Shown one piece after another: positions 34,577-41,966 of a DNA stretch of 64,000 nt. The translations under genes and the position numbers were made by a program. The notes beneath the pieces are model-generated. The model was given only the letters and a program-made list of their open reading frames with translations. It was not told where the DNA came from and did no database searches. The stretch covers positions 1 through 64,000 of the forward strand of contig NZ_BANH01000021.1 of the NCBI RefSeq assembly GCF_000964465.1, in the 5' to 3' direction. Numbering within the stretch: the first letter of the stretch is position 1; each line of letters opens with the position of its first letter. Origin of the DNA: Gluconobacter thailandicus F149-1 = NBRC 100600. GTDB taxonomy: Bacteria > Pseudomonadota > Alphaproteobacteria > Acetobacterales > Acetobacteraceae.

Positions 34577-36292
34577 TCAGTGAGCCGAGCGGATGTCGTC
34601 GCTCTTCTCACGAATGGCCCGGAATTCCGAACCACCCTTCCAGGTTGGCCAGTCATGCGAAAAAGCGGCGCTATAGCCAACCTGACGCACGACTTCGACG
34701 TCCTGTGCTGCGCCGCGCACATCCCAATCGGCGCTCCAGGCATCACAGGCCTGATGATAGCAGGCCATGTAAGACGTCAGCCACTTGCTGCCTGCTGCCG
34801 TTCCGCCATTCAGCAGATCGAACGGTCCAGCCATATCCATAACGGCCAGAACTGGTACGCCAGCACGAGCAAACGGAAGGTGGTCTGCGCGATAGAACGC
34901 GCCACGTTCCGGCATGGCTTCCGGCTGCGTTGTACGGCCCTGCTTCAGGGCTGCCTCAGCAAAGTCATCCTGAAGCGTGTCCTGACCCGCGCCGATGATG
35001 AAGGCATTATGAGCGGGTCCAGCCATCTGAAGAACATCCATCGTCAGGTTGGCAGCAGTCTTGTCCAGCGGGGCGAGGGGGTGCGCCACATACCAGCTTG
35101 ACCCCAGCAGGCCACGCTCTTCACCCGTCCAGGACGCAAAGCTCACGGTGCGCTTTGGCTTCGGACCATTCTTGAAAGCACGTGCGATTTCAAGAACAGC
35201 GGCGATGCCCGAGCCATCGTCGATCGCGCCGCGGCGGATGACGGTGTTGCCCTGTGCATCGGTACTCTTTCCAAACGCATCCCAGTGAGCACCGAACATG
35301 ACGGTCTCATCCGGATAAGTCGCCCCTGTGATCTTGCCGATCACGTTCTGGCTCTGGAGGTGGTCCACCTTGACCGGCATATCAAGCGAGAACGTCGCGT
35401 CATGAATATTGACCGGGTGGAAATCCGGCGAACGGGCTTGACGACGCAGACGATCCAGATCGAGGCCTGCCTGTGCAAAGAGCGCATGAGCGGCGTTGCC
35501 TTCGATCCAGCCAATCAGCGGGACGGACTTCAGATCCTTATCATCATGCAGGATGTCATATTCCTCACCCTGTGGTGCGACAACGGTGCTCCACGGGTAG
35601 GACGCACCCGGCGTGTCATGAATGATCAGCGCACCCGCGGCACCGCGACGGGCTGCTTCCTCGAACTTGTACGTCCAGCGACCATAATAGGTCATGGTCT
35701 TGCCGCCAAAACGCCCGGCTACAGGCTCTTCCGGGCCTGCATCAAAATCCGGATCGTTGACCAGAAAGACTGCAATCTTACCGTGCAGATCAACCTGTTT
35801 GAAATCGTTCCAGCGCCGCTCAGGAGCCGTAACGCCATATCCAACAAACACCAGCGGAACATGGGACAGGTGCAGGCGCTGAATGGGCTGCAACGTGGAG
35901 AGCGCCACGTCCTTGAGCTGATGCAGTTCCATTGTATGACCGCGGGTAGTTACGGTCGCTGTCGCCTTCGGGTCAGGGCGGGTGCGGATCATGGGAACAT
36001 TCTGCGTCCAGCCGCCATTCTCGCCACCCGGTTCGAGACCGATCTTCTGGTACTGCTCGATCAGCCATTTGACCGTGACGGCTTCTCCTGGGGTACCAGG
36101 AGCGCGGCCCTCGAATTCATCCGACGACAGCACACGCATGGTCTCGGACATGCGGGCAGGGTCAATCGGCCCGGAGGCGCCAGTGTTGGTCGCTGCCTGT
36201 GCGGTGGAAAGACCTACTGCCAACGGAGCGAAAGCGAAAGCCGCCAGCCCCGTGGCGAACTGTAGACGAAGGCGGAAAGGCAGTGTGTGCAT
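34577..36292 (-). CDS. Exported M28-family metallopeptidase
   Basis: A 571-residue di-zinc peptidase (aminopeptidase/glutamate-carboxypeptidase-like) with a signal peptide ending STAQA-ATN. Domains: N-terminal cap, PA-like insert (about residues 120-280; FVGYGVTAPERRWNDFKQVDLHGKIAVFLVND split by loops), then the catalytic domain. Zinc and catalytic residues are in VMFGAHWDAFG (His), RGAIDDGSGIAAVLE (bridging Asp), SWTGEERGLLGS (catalytic Glu-Glu), NLTMDVLQM (Asp) and MACYHQACDAW (His). The second of two adjacent ATGs (36292) fits GAGG better. It probably degrades peptides in the periplasm. Confidence 0.9.
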   Translation of the reverse strand: MHTLPFRLRLQFATGLAAFAFAPLAVGLSTAQAATNTGASGPIDPARMSETMRVLSSDEFEGRAPGTPGEAVTVKWLIEQYQKIGLEPGGENGGWTQNVPMIRTRPDPKATATVTTRGHTMELHQLKDVALSTLQPIQRLHLSHVPLVFVGYGVTAPERRWNDFKQVDLHGKIAVFLVNDPDFDAGPEEPVAGRFGGKTMTYYGRWTYKFEEAARRGAAGALIIHDTPGASYPWSTVVAPQGEEYDILHDDKDLKSVPLIGWIEGNAAHALFAQAGLDLDRLRRQARSPDFHPVNIHDATFSLDMPVKVDHLQSQNVIGKITGATYPDETVMFGAHWDAFGKSTDAQGNTVIRRGAIDDGSGIAAVLEIARAFKNGPKPKRTVSFASWTGEERGLLGSSWYVAHPLAPLDKTAANLTMDVLQMAGPAHNAFIIGAGQDTLQDDFAEAALKQGRTTQPEAMPERGAFYRADHLPFARAGVPVLAVMDMAGPFDLLNGGTAAGSKWLTSYMACYHQACDAWSADWDVRGAAQDVEVVRQVGYSAAFSHDWPTWKGGSEFRAIREKSDDIRSAH

Positions 36293-36421
36293 CATGTCCT
36301 CAGTGTATGTCTTAACGGCAGATCTGATGAGATGACGTGCACTCTACACATCAGGCGGCTGTTCCGGAAATGGGATAAAATCGCCTGCAGCGCGGGTTGA
36401 CGAAAAACAGACGCCCCCCCC

Positions 36422-36985
36422 ATGTGTCTTCACATGAAAATTTCCACTCTTCCGGTTCTCCTGTCGCGTCATCCACAGGTTGAGAGTGCCGATGGCGTTT
36501 GTTACGGCCGCCAGGACATGACGCTTAAGGCTGGCTGGGAGCCTATTGCATCCGGTTTGCTAACCCTGGCAAAGGGGATCGGCTGTTCCATCGTCTATAC
36601 TTCGCCCTCCATGCGCTGTTTGGCTGTCGCACGGAAGCTGGCAGAGCATGGTGGTTTGCCAGTCTCACAGGATGAGCGTCTTCAGGAACTGAATTTTGGC
36701 CAGTGGGAAGGAATGACCTGGGCCGATGTGCCGCGTGAGGCACTGGATAGCTGGGCGGCCGATCCGGAGCGTTTTTTTCCTCCAGGAGGGGAGAGTGGGA
36801 CTAACCTGCGCGAGCGAGTGCAGTCTTTCTGGGAAGACCTGATCCGCGCCGCGCGGCCGGCGTTGGTTATTTCCCATGGAGGACCGTTACGTCTGTTGGA
36901 TGGCTTGGCACGGGGAATGCGCCCTGATCTTCTTGCTCCATCAATGCCCCAGGGAAGCAGCAGGTTATACTACGTCAGCGTCTGA
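36422..36985 (+). CDS. cobC: Histidine phosphatase, probable alpha-ribazole-phosphate phosphatase
   Basis: A 187-residue phosphoglycerate-mutase-like phosphatase. The catalytic histidine block reads LLSRHPQVESADGVCYGRQD, with RHP instead of the usual RHG. The acid residue is in QELNFGQWEGMTW and the second histidine in VISHGGPLRLL. VCYGRQD followed by ELNFGQWEG is typical of alpha-ribazole phosphatase (Salmonella CobC), which removes the phosphate from alpha-ribazole-5'-phosphate or adenosylcobalamin phosphate. Its place beside bluB, cbtAB and cobST supports the cobalamin role. ATG at 36422 has no clear RBS; ATG 36434 is an alternative. The 3' end overlaps bluB by 11 bases, tail to tail. Confidence 0.8.
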   Translation: MCLHMKISTLPVLLSRHPQVESADGVCYGRQDMTLKAGWEPIASGLLTLAKGIGCSIVYTSPSMRCLAVARKLAEHGGLPVSQDERLQELNFGQWEGMTWADVPREALDSWAADPERFFPPGGESGTNLRERVQSFWEDLIRAARPALVISHGGPLRLLDGLARGMRPDLLAPSMPQGSSRLYYVSV

Positions 36986-37613
36986 TCCACTGGCGGCGTT
37001 CAGGGTTTCGCTTTTCCCACCCCATGCGTTCCAGTTCAGGCGTATTGGCCTGTTCCATCGGATACCCGACACAGAGATAGGCGACGAGATCCCATCCCGG
37101 TTCAGCCTCCAGTATCGTTGAAACGGTGTCAGGATCCAGAATGGAAACCCACCCGAGCCCGATACCTGACGCGGTCGCCGCAAGCCAGAACGTATGGATC
37201 GCCATAACGGCAGACCACGTGGTGGTTTCAGGCATGGTCGCCCGCCCCAGCCCATGCCCTTGATCCGGAACGGTTTCACAAAAGACTGCAACATGGTGAG
37301 GGGCGTCATCCAGCCCGGCAAGTTTAAGAGCTGCATATCCCGCTGCCTGCTCACCATCATAACCTTCAAGTGCGCGTGCATTGCACATCTGAAAGCTGTT
37401 ACGAACCGCCGCTTTCCGCGCTTGGTCTTCCACCAGAACAAAGCGCCAGGGTTCGCTGAGTCCTACGGATGGCGCCAGCGTCGAAGCCTGAAGCAGATCA
37501 TCCAGAAGTGCGTGAGGGACAGGATCCCGCCTGAAATGACGGACATCCCGGCGCCAGGTGAAAAGACGCTCGAGATCGAGCCGAAATTCGTCAGAAAACA
37601 CAGGAGACGTCAC
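36975..37613 (-). CDS. bluB: 5,6-dimethylbenzimidazole synthase BluB
   Basis: A 212-residue flavin enzyme of the nitroreductase fold that uses O2 to break down reduced FMN into 5,6-dimethylbenzimidazole, the lower ligand of cobalamin. BluB-specific blocks: FTWRRDVRHFRRDPVP, QASTLAPSVGLSEPWRFVLV, AVMAIHTFWLAATASGIGLGWVSILDP and LVAYLCVGYP. GTG start at 37613 overlaps the cbtA stop (GTGA). It is the last gene of the riboswitch-controlled cbtB-cbtA-bluB operon. Ordinary nitroreductases lack the GLGWVSILDP segment. Confidence 0.93.
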   Translation of the reverse strand: MTSPVFSDEFRLDLERLFTWRRDVRHFRRDPVPHALLDDLLQASTLAPSVGLSEPWRFVLVEDQARKAAVRNSFQMCNARALEGYDGEQAAGYAALKLAGLDDAPHHVAVFCETVPDQGHGLGRATMPETTTWSAVMAIHTFWLAATASGIGLGWVSILDPDTVSTILEAEPGWDLVAYLCVGYPMEQANTPELERMGWEKRNPERRQWIRR

Positions 37614-38353
37614 ATTTTTTCCATAGCCGAACCTGTACGGTCGGCTTGTTCATTAAGAATAGGGGCAGCCAGCGGACCAAAAAGCAGACCGATCGTGGCC
37701 CAGAGAACGATCTGCATTCCAAGGGCCGCTTCACGAAAGCGCCAGAGAACCGTCGCAGGAAAATCCGTAGGCACTTCATTCATATCAGGCATGCCAGCCT
37801 GTGCCGCCGCGATGAGGGCAATAAATACTCCCATGGCGGCAAGCGTTCCATTCCATTGACCGAGACGTCGGATAAGGGGCCGACCGGTCATGAATGCTGC
37901 GGCTGCTGCGCATATGGAAAGAAGAATCATGCCGAAATAGCTCTCGGTCCGCAGATTGATCGTTTCCGGCATGCCAACAGCAGGTGGATTGGGAGGGTAT
38001 TTCAGATCCGGGACAAGCACGAAAACCACAAACGCCGCAACCGCCAGTAGAGCTGATAAAGCGCGAGGCGAAAAGCGCCCGATGCGCCCATAGGCAAATG
38101 CAAAAACCGTCGCAAAAATTCCGCCATAAGCCGCACCATACATGACGGCAGCCGTCAGAAGTCCAAAGGAAGCCTGAACGGTTCGGCTGGCCAGTTCAGG
38201 TTCCGGGGGCTCTCCAGCGGCCAGATTTTTTGCACTTTCAAAGGCAATGGCCAGATTAATCTGTGATTCACCAAAAATGCGGGCAAACAGGAACGCAACA
38301 AAAGCGGCAGCAACCCCGGCAATCATGCCACGGGTCAGAAGACGACCAGCCAT
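37610..38353 (-). CDS. cbtA: CbtA, putative cobalt transporter membrane subunit
   Basis: A 247-residue inner-membrane protein with about five to six hydrophobic helices. CbtA hallmarks are RGMIAGVAAAFVAFLFARIFGE at the start, RTVQASFGLLTAAVMYGAAYGG, and LVPDLKYPPNPPAVGMPETINLRT in a conserved loop. CbtAB occurs almost only next to cobalamin riboswitches and is thought to import cobalt. It follows cbtB by 15 bases and overlaps bluB. Confidence 0.9.
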   Translation of the reverse strand: MAGRLLTRGMIAGVAAAFVAFLFARIFGESQINLAIAFESAKNLAAGEPPEPELASRTVQASFGLLTAAVMYGAAYGGIFATVFAFAYGRIGRFSPRALSALLAVAAFVVFVLVPDLKYPPNPPAVGMPETINLRTESYFGMILLSICAAAAAFMTGRPLIRRLGQWNGTLAAMGVFIALIAAAQAGMPDMNEVPTDFPATVLWRFREAALGMQIVLWATIGLLFGPLAAPILNEQADRTGSAMEKM

Positions 38354-38368
38354 GATGAAATCCTGCCG

Positions 38369-38593
38369 TTAGTGGCAGGGAAACCCGAGGAGATGACGGC
38401 CATCATGAACATATTCGTGCACGGCGTGCCCGGAGATCAAGGAGGTTGCGCCCTGTTCTGCTCCCACAAAATAGAGCAGCAGAAGGCTCAGCACGACCGT
38501 GAACACGGCCCAGGGTACGAGAGCTCTGATCGGAATGGCGACCGGAGCAGCGATACCGCCGGAATGAGAACTAGAGGAAAGGCTTTGGCTCAT
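38369..38593 (-). CDS. cbtB: CbtB, small cobalt transporter subunit
   Basis: A 74-residue protein with a single membrane helix (about residues 24-44) and the conserved C-terminal histidine-rich tail HAVHEYVHDGRHLLGFPCH, the presumed cobalt-binding site. The start at 38593 has GGAG about 7 bases upstream. A longer frame extends into the riboswitch and is rejected. First gene after the cobalamin riboswitch. Confidence 0.92.
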   Translation of the reverse strand: MSQSLSSSSHSGGIAAPVAIPIRALVPWAVFTVVLSLLLLYFVGAEQGATSLISGHAVHEYVHDGRHLLGFPCH

Positions 38594-38647
38594 GATGGTC
38601 TCCGCAAGGAAAATGCGCGTTCTGCGGTGAAAAACTGTTTTGAAAAA

Positions 38648-38760
38648 GGAGGTCTGACTCCGCATTGCGACAGCAAAGGCGTTACAGTGGCGCGACCGCA
38701 CCGGATTTTCACCGGTTTCCCCTTATTTCTGATGTCGGCAAGAGTAATCTTCCGCCGTGC
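38648..38760 (-). ncRNA. Cobalamin riboswitch upstream of cbtB-cbtA-bluB
   Basis: On the minus strand the conserved blocks of the class appear in order: GGGAAACCGGTGAAAATCC (plus-strand 38703-38721), GCGGTCGCGCCACTGTAA (the B12-box-like core, about 38682-38699) and GAGTCAGACC near 38651-38661. About 55 bases separate it from the cbtB start. The RNA begins right after the cobS stop codon (38765), so its promoter must lie inside cobS or it is read from the cobT-cobS transcript. Binding of adenosylcobalamin would shut off cobalt uptake and DMB synthesis. Confidence 0.92.
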
Positions 38761-38764
38761 CGTG

Positions 38765-39532
38765 TCAACTGTTCCATACAGCGACGAGCACCGTGAGCAC
38801 GACACAGTCAGTGATGCTTGCGGTTGCCCCCAGAACGTCGCCCGTGTATCCATTCAGAAACCGCTTAGACACGGCCCTCAAAACGAGTGCCACACATAAT
38901 GCCAGCAGACATGTCAGCAGAGCGATATGTGATGAGACACAGAGCAATGCGATACAGAACGCCGAAAAAAGGCCGCTCAGCACCTGATCGCGTGTCAGGC
39001 CCATCAGCTGACGCGCCAGACCATTCTCACGGGCTGGTTTCATGGTGAAAGGCAGGAGTGGCAGCACTGCCCGAGATAGCGCACCCGTCAGAGCAAGGGC
39101 GGGGACTACCAGAATAATCGGCAATGAAGCAAGCGCCATAACACGGATCAGCAGGCAGATCCCCAGCGCCAAAGCCCCATAACTTCCGATCCGGCTATCA
39201 CGCATGATATCCAGCCGCCGCTCAGGACTAGGGCCGCCTCCACAGCCATCGGCCATATCGGCCAGACCATCTTCATGCAGGCCACCCGTCAAAAGGACCT
39301 GTACTCCAACGCTCCATGCAGCCGCCACAGGCGCGGGCACCTGTAGCGCCCGTAAGATCAGAAATGCGACACCAGCCAAAACGCCAATAAATGCCCCGAC
39401 AAGTGGCCAGCACCAGACGGAGCGAGGTAAGGACCACACCTGCCCACTCACACGCAGCCATCCGAGCGGAAGGCGCGTCAGTAATCCGGCACCGCAGGCA
39501 ATATCCTCCCGGATGATGCGCCAGAGCTTCAT
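38765..39532 (-). CDS. cobS: Adenosylcobinamide-GDP ribazoletransferase (cobalamin synthase)
   Basis: A 255-residue inner-membrane enzyme that joins adenosylcobinamide-GDP and alpha-ribazole(-phosphate) in the last step of cobalamin assembly. Diagnostic motif GGLHEDGLADMADGCGGG (acidic residues binding Mg and GDP), followed by RRLDIMRDSRIGSYGALAL and a C-terminal NGYTGDVLGATASITD. Six to seven membrane helices. Start overlaps the cobT stop by ATGA. It corresponds to CobV in Pseudomonas naming. Confidence 0.95.
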   Translation of the reverse strand: MKLWRIIREDIACGAGLLTRLPLGWLRVSGQVWSLPRSVWCWPLVGAFIGVLAGVAFLILRALQVPAPVAAAWSVGVQVLLTGGLHEDGLADMADGCGGGPSPERRLDIMRDSRIGSYGALALGICLLIRVMALASLPIILVVPALALTGALSRAVLPLLPFTMKPARENGLARQLMGLTRDQVLSGLFSAFCIALLCVSSHIALLTCLLALCVALVLRAVSKRFLNGYTGDVLGATASITDCVVLTVLVAVWNS

Positions 39533-40590
39533 TCTGTAGGACTATCTGATTTCTGGGAAACGGCAGCTTCTGCAAATGTCGCCATGCCGTTGTGGCAGGC
39601 TATAGCCCCGCGCAGAAGCGGAATAGCCAGGGCCGCACCTGATGCTTCACCAAGTCTCAGCCCGAAATCGAGAAGAGGCACCAGCGCGAGAGCCTTTGCT
39701 AATTTGCGATGCCCTGCTTCTGCCGAACAATGAGAAAGACGTGTATGATCAAGTACTTCCGGAGCTATCTTCACAAGAGGTAGCATCGCCGCAGTACAAA
39801 CAAATCCATCCAGTAATACGGGGATGCCGTGATGGCGAGCAGCCAGAACGCTTCCCATAATCGCCGCCAACTCGTAACCACCCAGACAACGCGCAACCTC
39901 CAGCGGGTCACTCATGGCGCTACCGTGAAGGGTCAAAGCGTCATCAATGACGGCAGCTTTCAGTTGAACACCCTTATCATCCAGGCCAGTCCCACGACCG
40001 GCCCAGTCGCTTCCGGATCCACCTAGAAGAGCGGCGCACAATGCTGCGGCGGGCGTTGTATTGCCGATCCCCATTTCACCGGCGCAAAACAGATCGGCAT
40101 CTTTCGAAACAGCCCGATATCCGTCCGAAACAGCGGATAAGAAACCATCTTCCGTCATCGCAGCAGTTTGCGAAAGATCTTCCGTGGCTTGCAGGTTTTG
40201 AAGGCATACCACGTTCAAATTGGCTTCGGCATTGCGCGCCAACTGATTAATGGCCGCCCCACCATGTTCGAAGTTAGCGACCATCTGGCAGGTCACTTCA
40301 GAGGGCCAGGGCGAGACACCCCGCTGAACAACACCATGATTACCCGCGAAAATCGTAATCTGGACTTTATCCAGAGTAGGCCGCTCAGTACCCTGCCATT
40401 CACCAAGCCAGAGCGCCAGTTCTTCAAGTCGACCCAGACTGCCAGGGGGCTTGGTCAGAACGGCATCCCGTTGCCTGATACGGTTTCCACAGGTCCTGTT
40501 TCGCTCAGGCAAGGACAGACAAGCAGCTCTGAGGTCCGCCATGCTGGTGAATGGTATTTCGGGAACGGAAAATGAAGCATCAGTCGGCAT
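39529..40590 (-). CDS. cobT: Nicotinate-nucleotide:dimethylbenzimidazole phosphoribosyltransferase
   Basis: A 353-residue cytosolic enzyme that makes alpha-ribazole-5'-phosphate from DMB and nicotinate mononucleotide. Typical blocks: TKPPGSLGRLEELALWLGEWQG, ITIFAGNHGVVQRGVSPWPSEVT, CAGEMGIGNTTPAAALCAALLGG (NaMN phosphate loop) and SHCSAEAGHRKLAKALALVPLLDFGLRLGEASGAA, which holds the catalytic Glu region. Start at 40590 lacks a strong RBS. First gene of a cobT-cobS operon, divergent from cobU with about 60 bases between. Equals CobU in Pseudomonas naming. Confidence 0.95.
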   Translation of the reverse strand: MPTDASFSVPEIPFTSMADLRAACLSLPERNRTCGNRIRQRDAVLTKPPGSLGRLEELALWLGEWQGTERPTLDKVQITIFAGNHGVVQRGVSPWPSEVTCQMVANFEHGGAAINQLARNAEANLNVVCLQNLQATEDLSQTAAMTEDGFLSAVSDGYRAVSKDADLFCAGEMGIGNTTPAAALCAALLGGSGSDWAGRGTGLDDKGVQLKAAVIDDALTLHGSAMSDPLEVARCLGGYELAAIMGSVLAARHHGIPVLLDGFVCTAAMLPLVKIAPEVLDHTRLSHCSAEAGHRKLAKALALVPLLDFGLRLGEASGAALAIPLLRGAIACHNGMATFAEAAVSQKSDSPTE

Positions 40591-40650
40591 GAGATGTCTT
40601 TTGTGCTGTTATTCGGGGACATGCAAGATGACGAAAAGGGAGGGATTGTG

Positions 40651-41181
40651 GTGCATTCGGCTGGCCCGGTAGAGCGCGGGCAGGTTTCGCTTGTTCTGGG
40701 GGGCGCAAGATCCGGGAAGAGCCGCATTGCGGAGGCTCTTATCACAAGCCAGCCTGCACCATGGGTCTATCTGGCAACGGGACGTGCCTATGATGATGAG
40801 ATGCAGGCCCGGATTGATTTGCACCGTGACAGTCGTGGGGAGCTCGGATGGCAGACAATTGAAGAGCCCTATGACATTGCGACCGTGCTTCTTAATGCGG
40901 GGCCAGAGCCTGTCCTGATTGATTGCCTTACGCTCTGGCTAACCAACCTTATTCTGGATGAGAGGGACGTTAGCACGGCAACGGAGGGTCTGTTATCAGC
41001 GCTTTCCAAGCGTCAGCATCAGACCGTTCTCGTGGGAAATGAAGTTGGACTGGGAATTGTTCCAGACAATGCTCTGGCACGGCGCTTCCGGGATGAGGCC
41101 GGTCTTCTACACCAGCGGATTGCCGCCATTGCAGATGAGGTACTTTTCGTCGCAGCCGGTTTGCCGCTGAAACTGAAATGA
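40651..41181 (+). CDS. cobU: Adenosylcobinamide kinase / adenosylcobinamide-phosphate guanylyltransferase
   Basis: A 176-residue bifunctional enzyme that phosphorylates adenosylcobinamide and adds GMP. P-loop LVLGGARSGKSRIAEAL opens the protein. VYLATGRAYDDEMQARIDLHR, LIDCLTLWLTNLI and VGNEVGLGIVPDNALARRFRDEAG are diagnostic. GTG at 40651 is chosen because AAGGGAGG lies 7 bases before it and the length then equals other CobU proteins; ATGs at 40594 and 40621 would add a non-conserved extension. It lies just upstream of the second riboswitch and is not under its control. Confidence 0.93.
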   Translation: MHSAGPVERGQVSLVLGGARSGKSRIAEALITSQPAPWVYLATGRAYDDEMQARIDLHRDSRGELGWQTIEEPYDIATVLLNAGPEPVLIDCLTLWLTNLILDERDVSTATEGLLSALSKRQHQTVLVGNEVGLGIVPDNALARRFRDEAGLLHQRIAAIADEVLFVAAGLPLKLK

Positions 41182-41214
41182 TCGGCCTTCAAGGCTTTTG
41201 ACACTCCAGGTCAC

Positions 41215-41440
41215 CAGCGATAGGAAGGAACGTGATGGTTCCTCCGACAGGAGGATGAAAAGGGAAGCCGGTGCGGCCAAACAGGTCAAATCCGGCACTG
41301 CCCCCGCAACTGTGGACGGTTATCTGTTCTGCCGGCATGCCTCTTGTGGCGTGCGACCACTGGGCCTGGTCCCGGGAAGGTCTGGCAGGAGAGGAGGCGC
41401 TGAATGCGTCTCGGCCGTGAGTCAGGAGACCTGCCATCTG
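41215..41440 (+). ncRNA. Cobalamin riboswitch upstream of the main cob operon
   Basis: Conserved blocks are present in order: GATGAAAAGGGAAGCCGGTG (41254-41273), TCCGGCACTGCCCCCGCAAC (41291-41310; B12 box GCCCCCGCAACTG 41300-41312) and GAGTCAGGAGACCTGCC (41419-41435). A variable arm (about 41315-41400) is longer than in the other copy. About 130 bases follow before the first coding start. Within these, CCTCCG-N5-CGGAGG (41504-41520), followed by a CCTTTTG tract, could be part of the expression platform. Repression by cobalamin would cover DUF1636, cobW, cobN and the ring genes. Confidence 0.93.
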
Positions 41441-41573
41441 AGCCGAGTGTCATGATCCGGCGGGGTGCCCGGACTGTGAGGTCGCGCCAATACAGGCACG
41501 TCCCCTCCGAACTGCGGAGGCCTTCTGTCGCGCCTTTTGTTATGCCTCTTCGGGCTGCAAGAGAGACGAAACC

Positions 41574-41966
41574 ATGGTAGAAAACCTGCCTCAGACCAGG
41601 CCTGTCCTGCATGTCTGCGTAACCTGCCGCCGTGGATTGCCACTGACGGACGATCCTGTTCAGGGGCGCCAGCTTTATGATGCCTTGACCAGTCACGCCA
41701 GGAACGGCGATTTCAGCGTCGAGCCTGTAGAATGTATGGCCACATGTAGCCGCGGGTGTGTTGCGGCGGTTTCCATGCCGGAAAAATGGACTTTGCTTCT
41801 GGGACAGCTTGGTCCTGAGAAGGTCGAGGATCTGCTGACATTCCTGAACGTCTATCGGACTTCGAAAACAGGAACAGTCATGCCATCGAAGCGGCCTGCG
41901 TCTCTTTCTGATATGATCCTTGCCCGTTTGCCAGCATCTCTTTCTGCCTCACAGGAACTTTCATGA
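41574..41966 (+). CDS. DUF1636 protein, ferredoxin-like cysteine pattern
   Basis: A 130-residue cytosolic protein. Five cysteines are arranged C15-x2-C18 ... C54-x3-C58-x3-C62 (VCVTCRRG and ECMATCSRGC), resembling thioredoxin-fold [2Fe-2S] ferredoxins. DUF1636 genes are known to accompany cobW in alphaproteobacterial cobalamin operons. The role is unproven; iron-sulphur electron transfer (for example to CobG or cobalt reduction) or metal handling are possible. First gene after the riboswitch. It overlaps cobW at ATGATG. Confidence 0.8.
   Translation: MVENLPQTRPVLHVCVTCRRGLPLTDDPVQGRQLYDALTSHARNGDFSVEPVECMATCSRGCVAAVSMPEKWTLLLGQLGPEKVEDLLTFLNVYRTSKTGTVMPSKRPASLSDMILARLPASLSASQELS

Noticed and set aside
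35285-36265. 326-codon open frame antisense to the M28 peptidase
   Set aside because: The minus strand carries all M28 zinc ligands and a signal peptide; the plus frame has no recognisable domain or ribosome-binding site.
36975-37613. Annotation as a generic nitroreductase
   Set aside because: The GLGWVSILDP segment, length and the cbtAB/riboswitch context identify BluB.
38594-38701. N-terminal extension of cbtB to 38701
   Set aside because: The extension runs through the conserved riboswitch core and has no similarity to CbtB; the internal ATG at 38593 has a proper ribosome-binding site.
41461-41573. Possible tRNA or second small RNA downstream of the riboswitch
   Set aside because: Only one short hairpin (CCTCCG/CGGAGG) is present; no cloverleaf pattern. 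It is better explained as part of the riboswitch expression platform.
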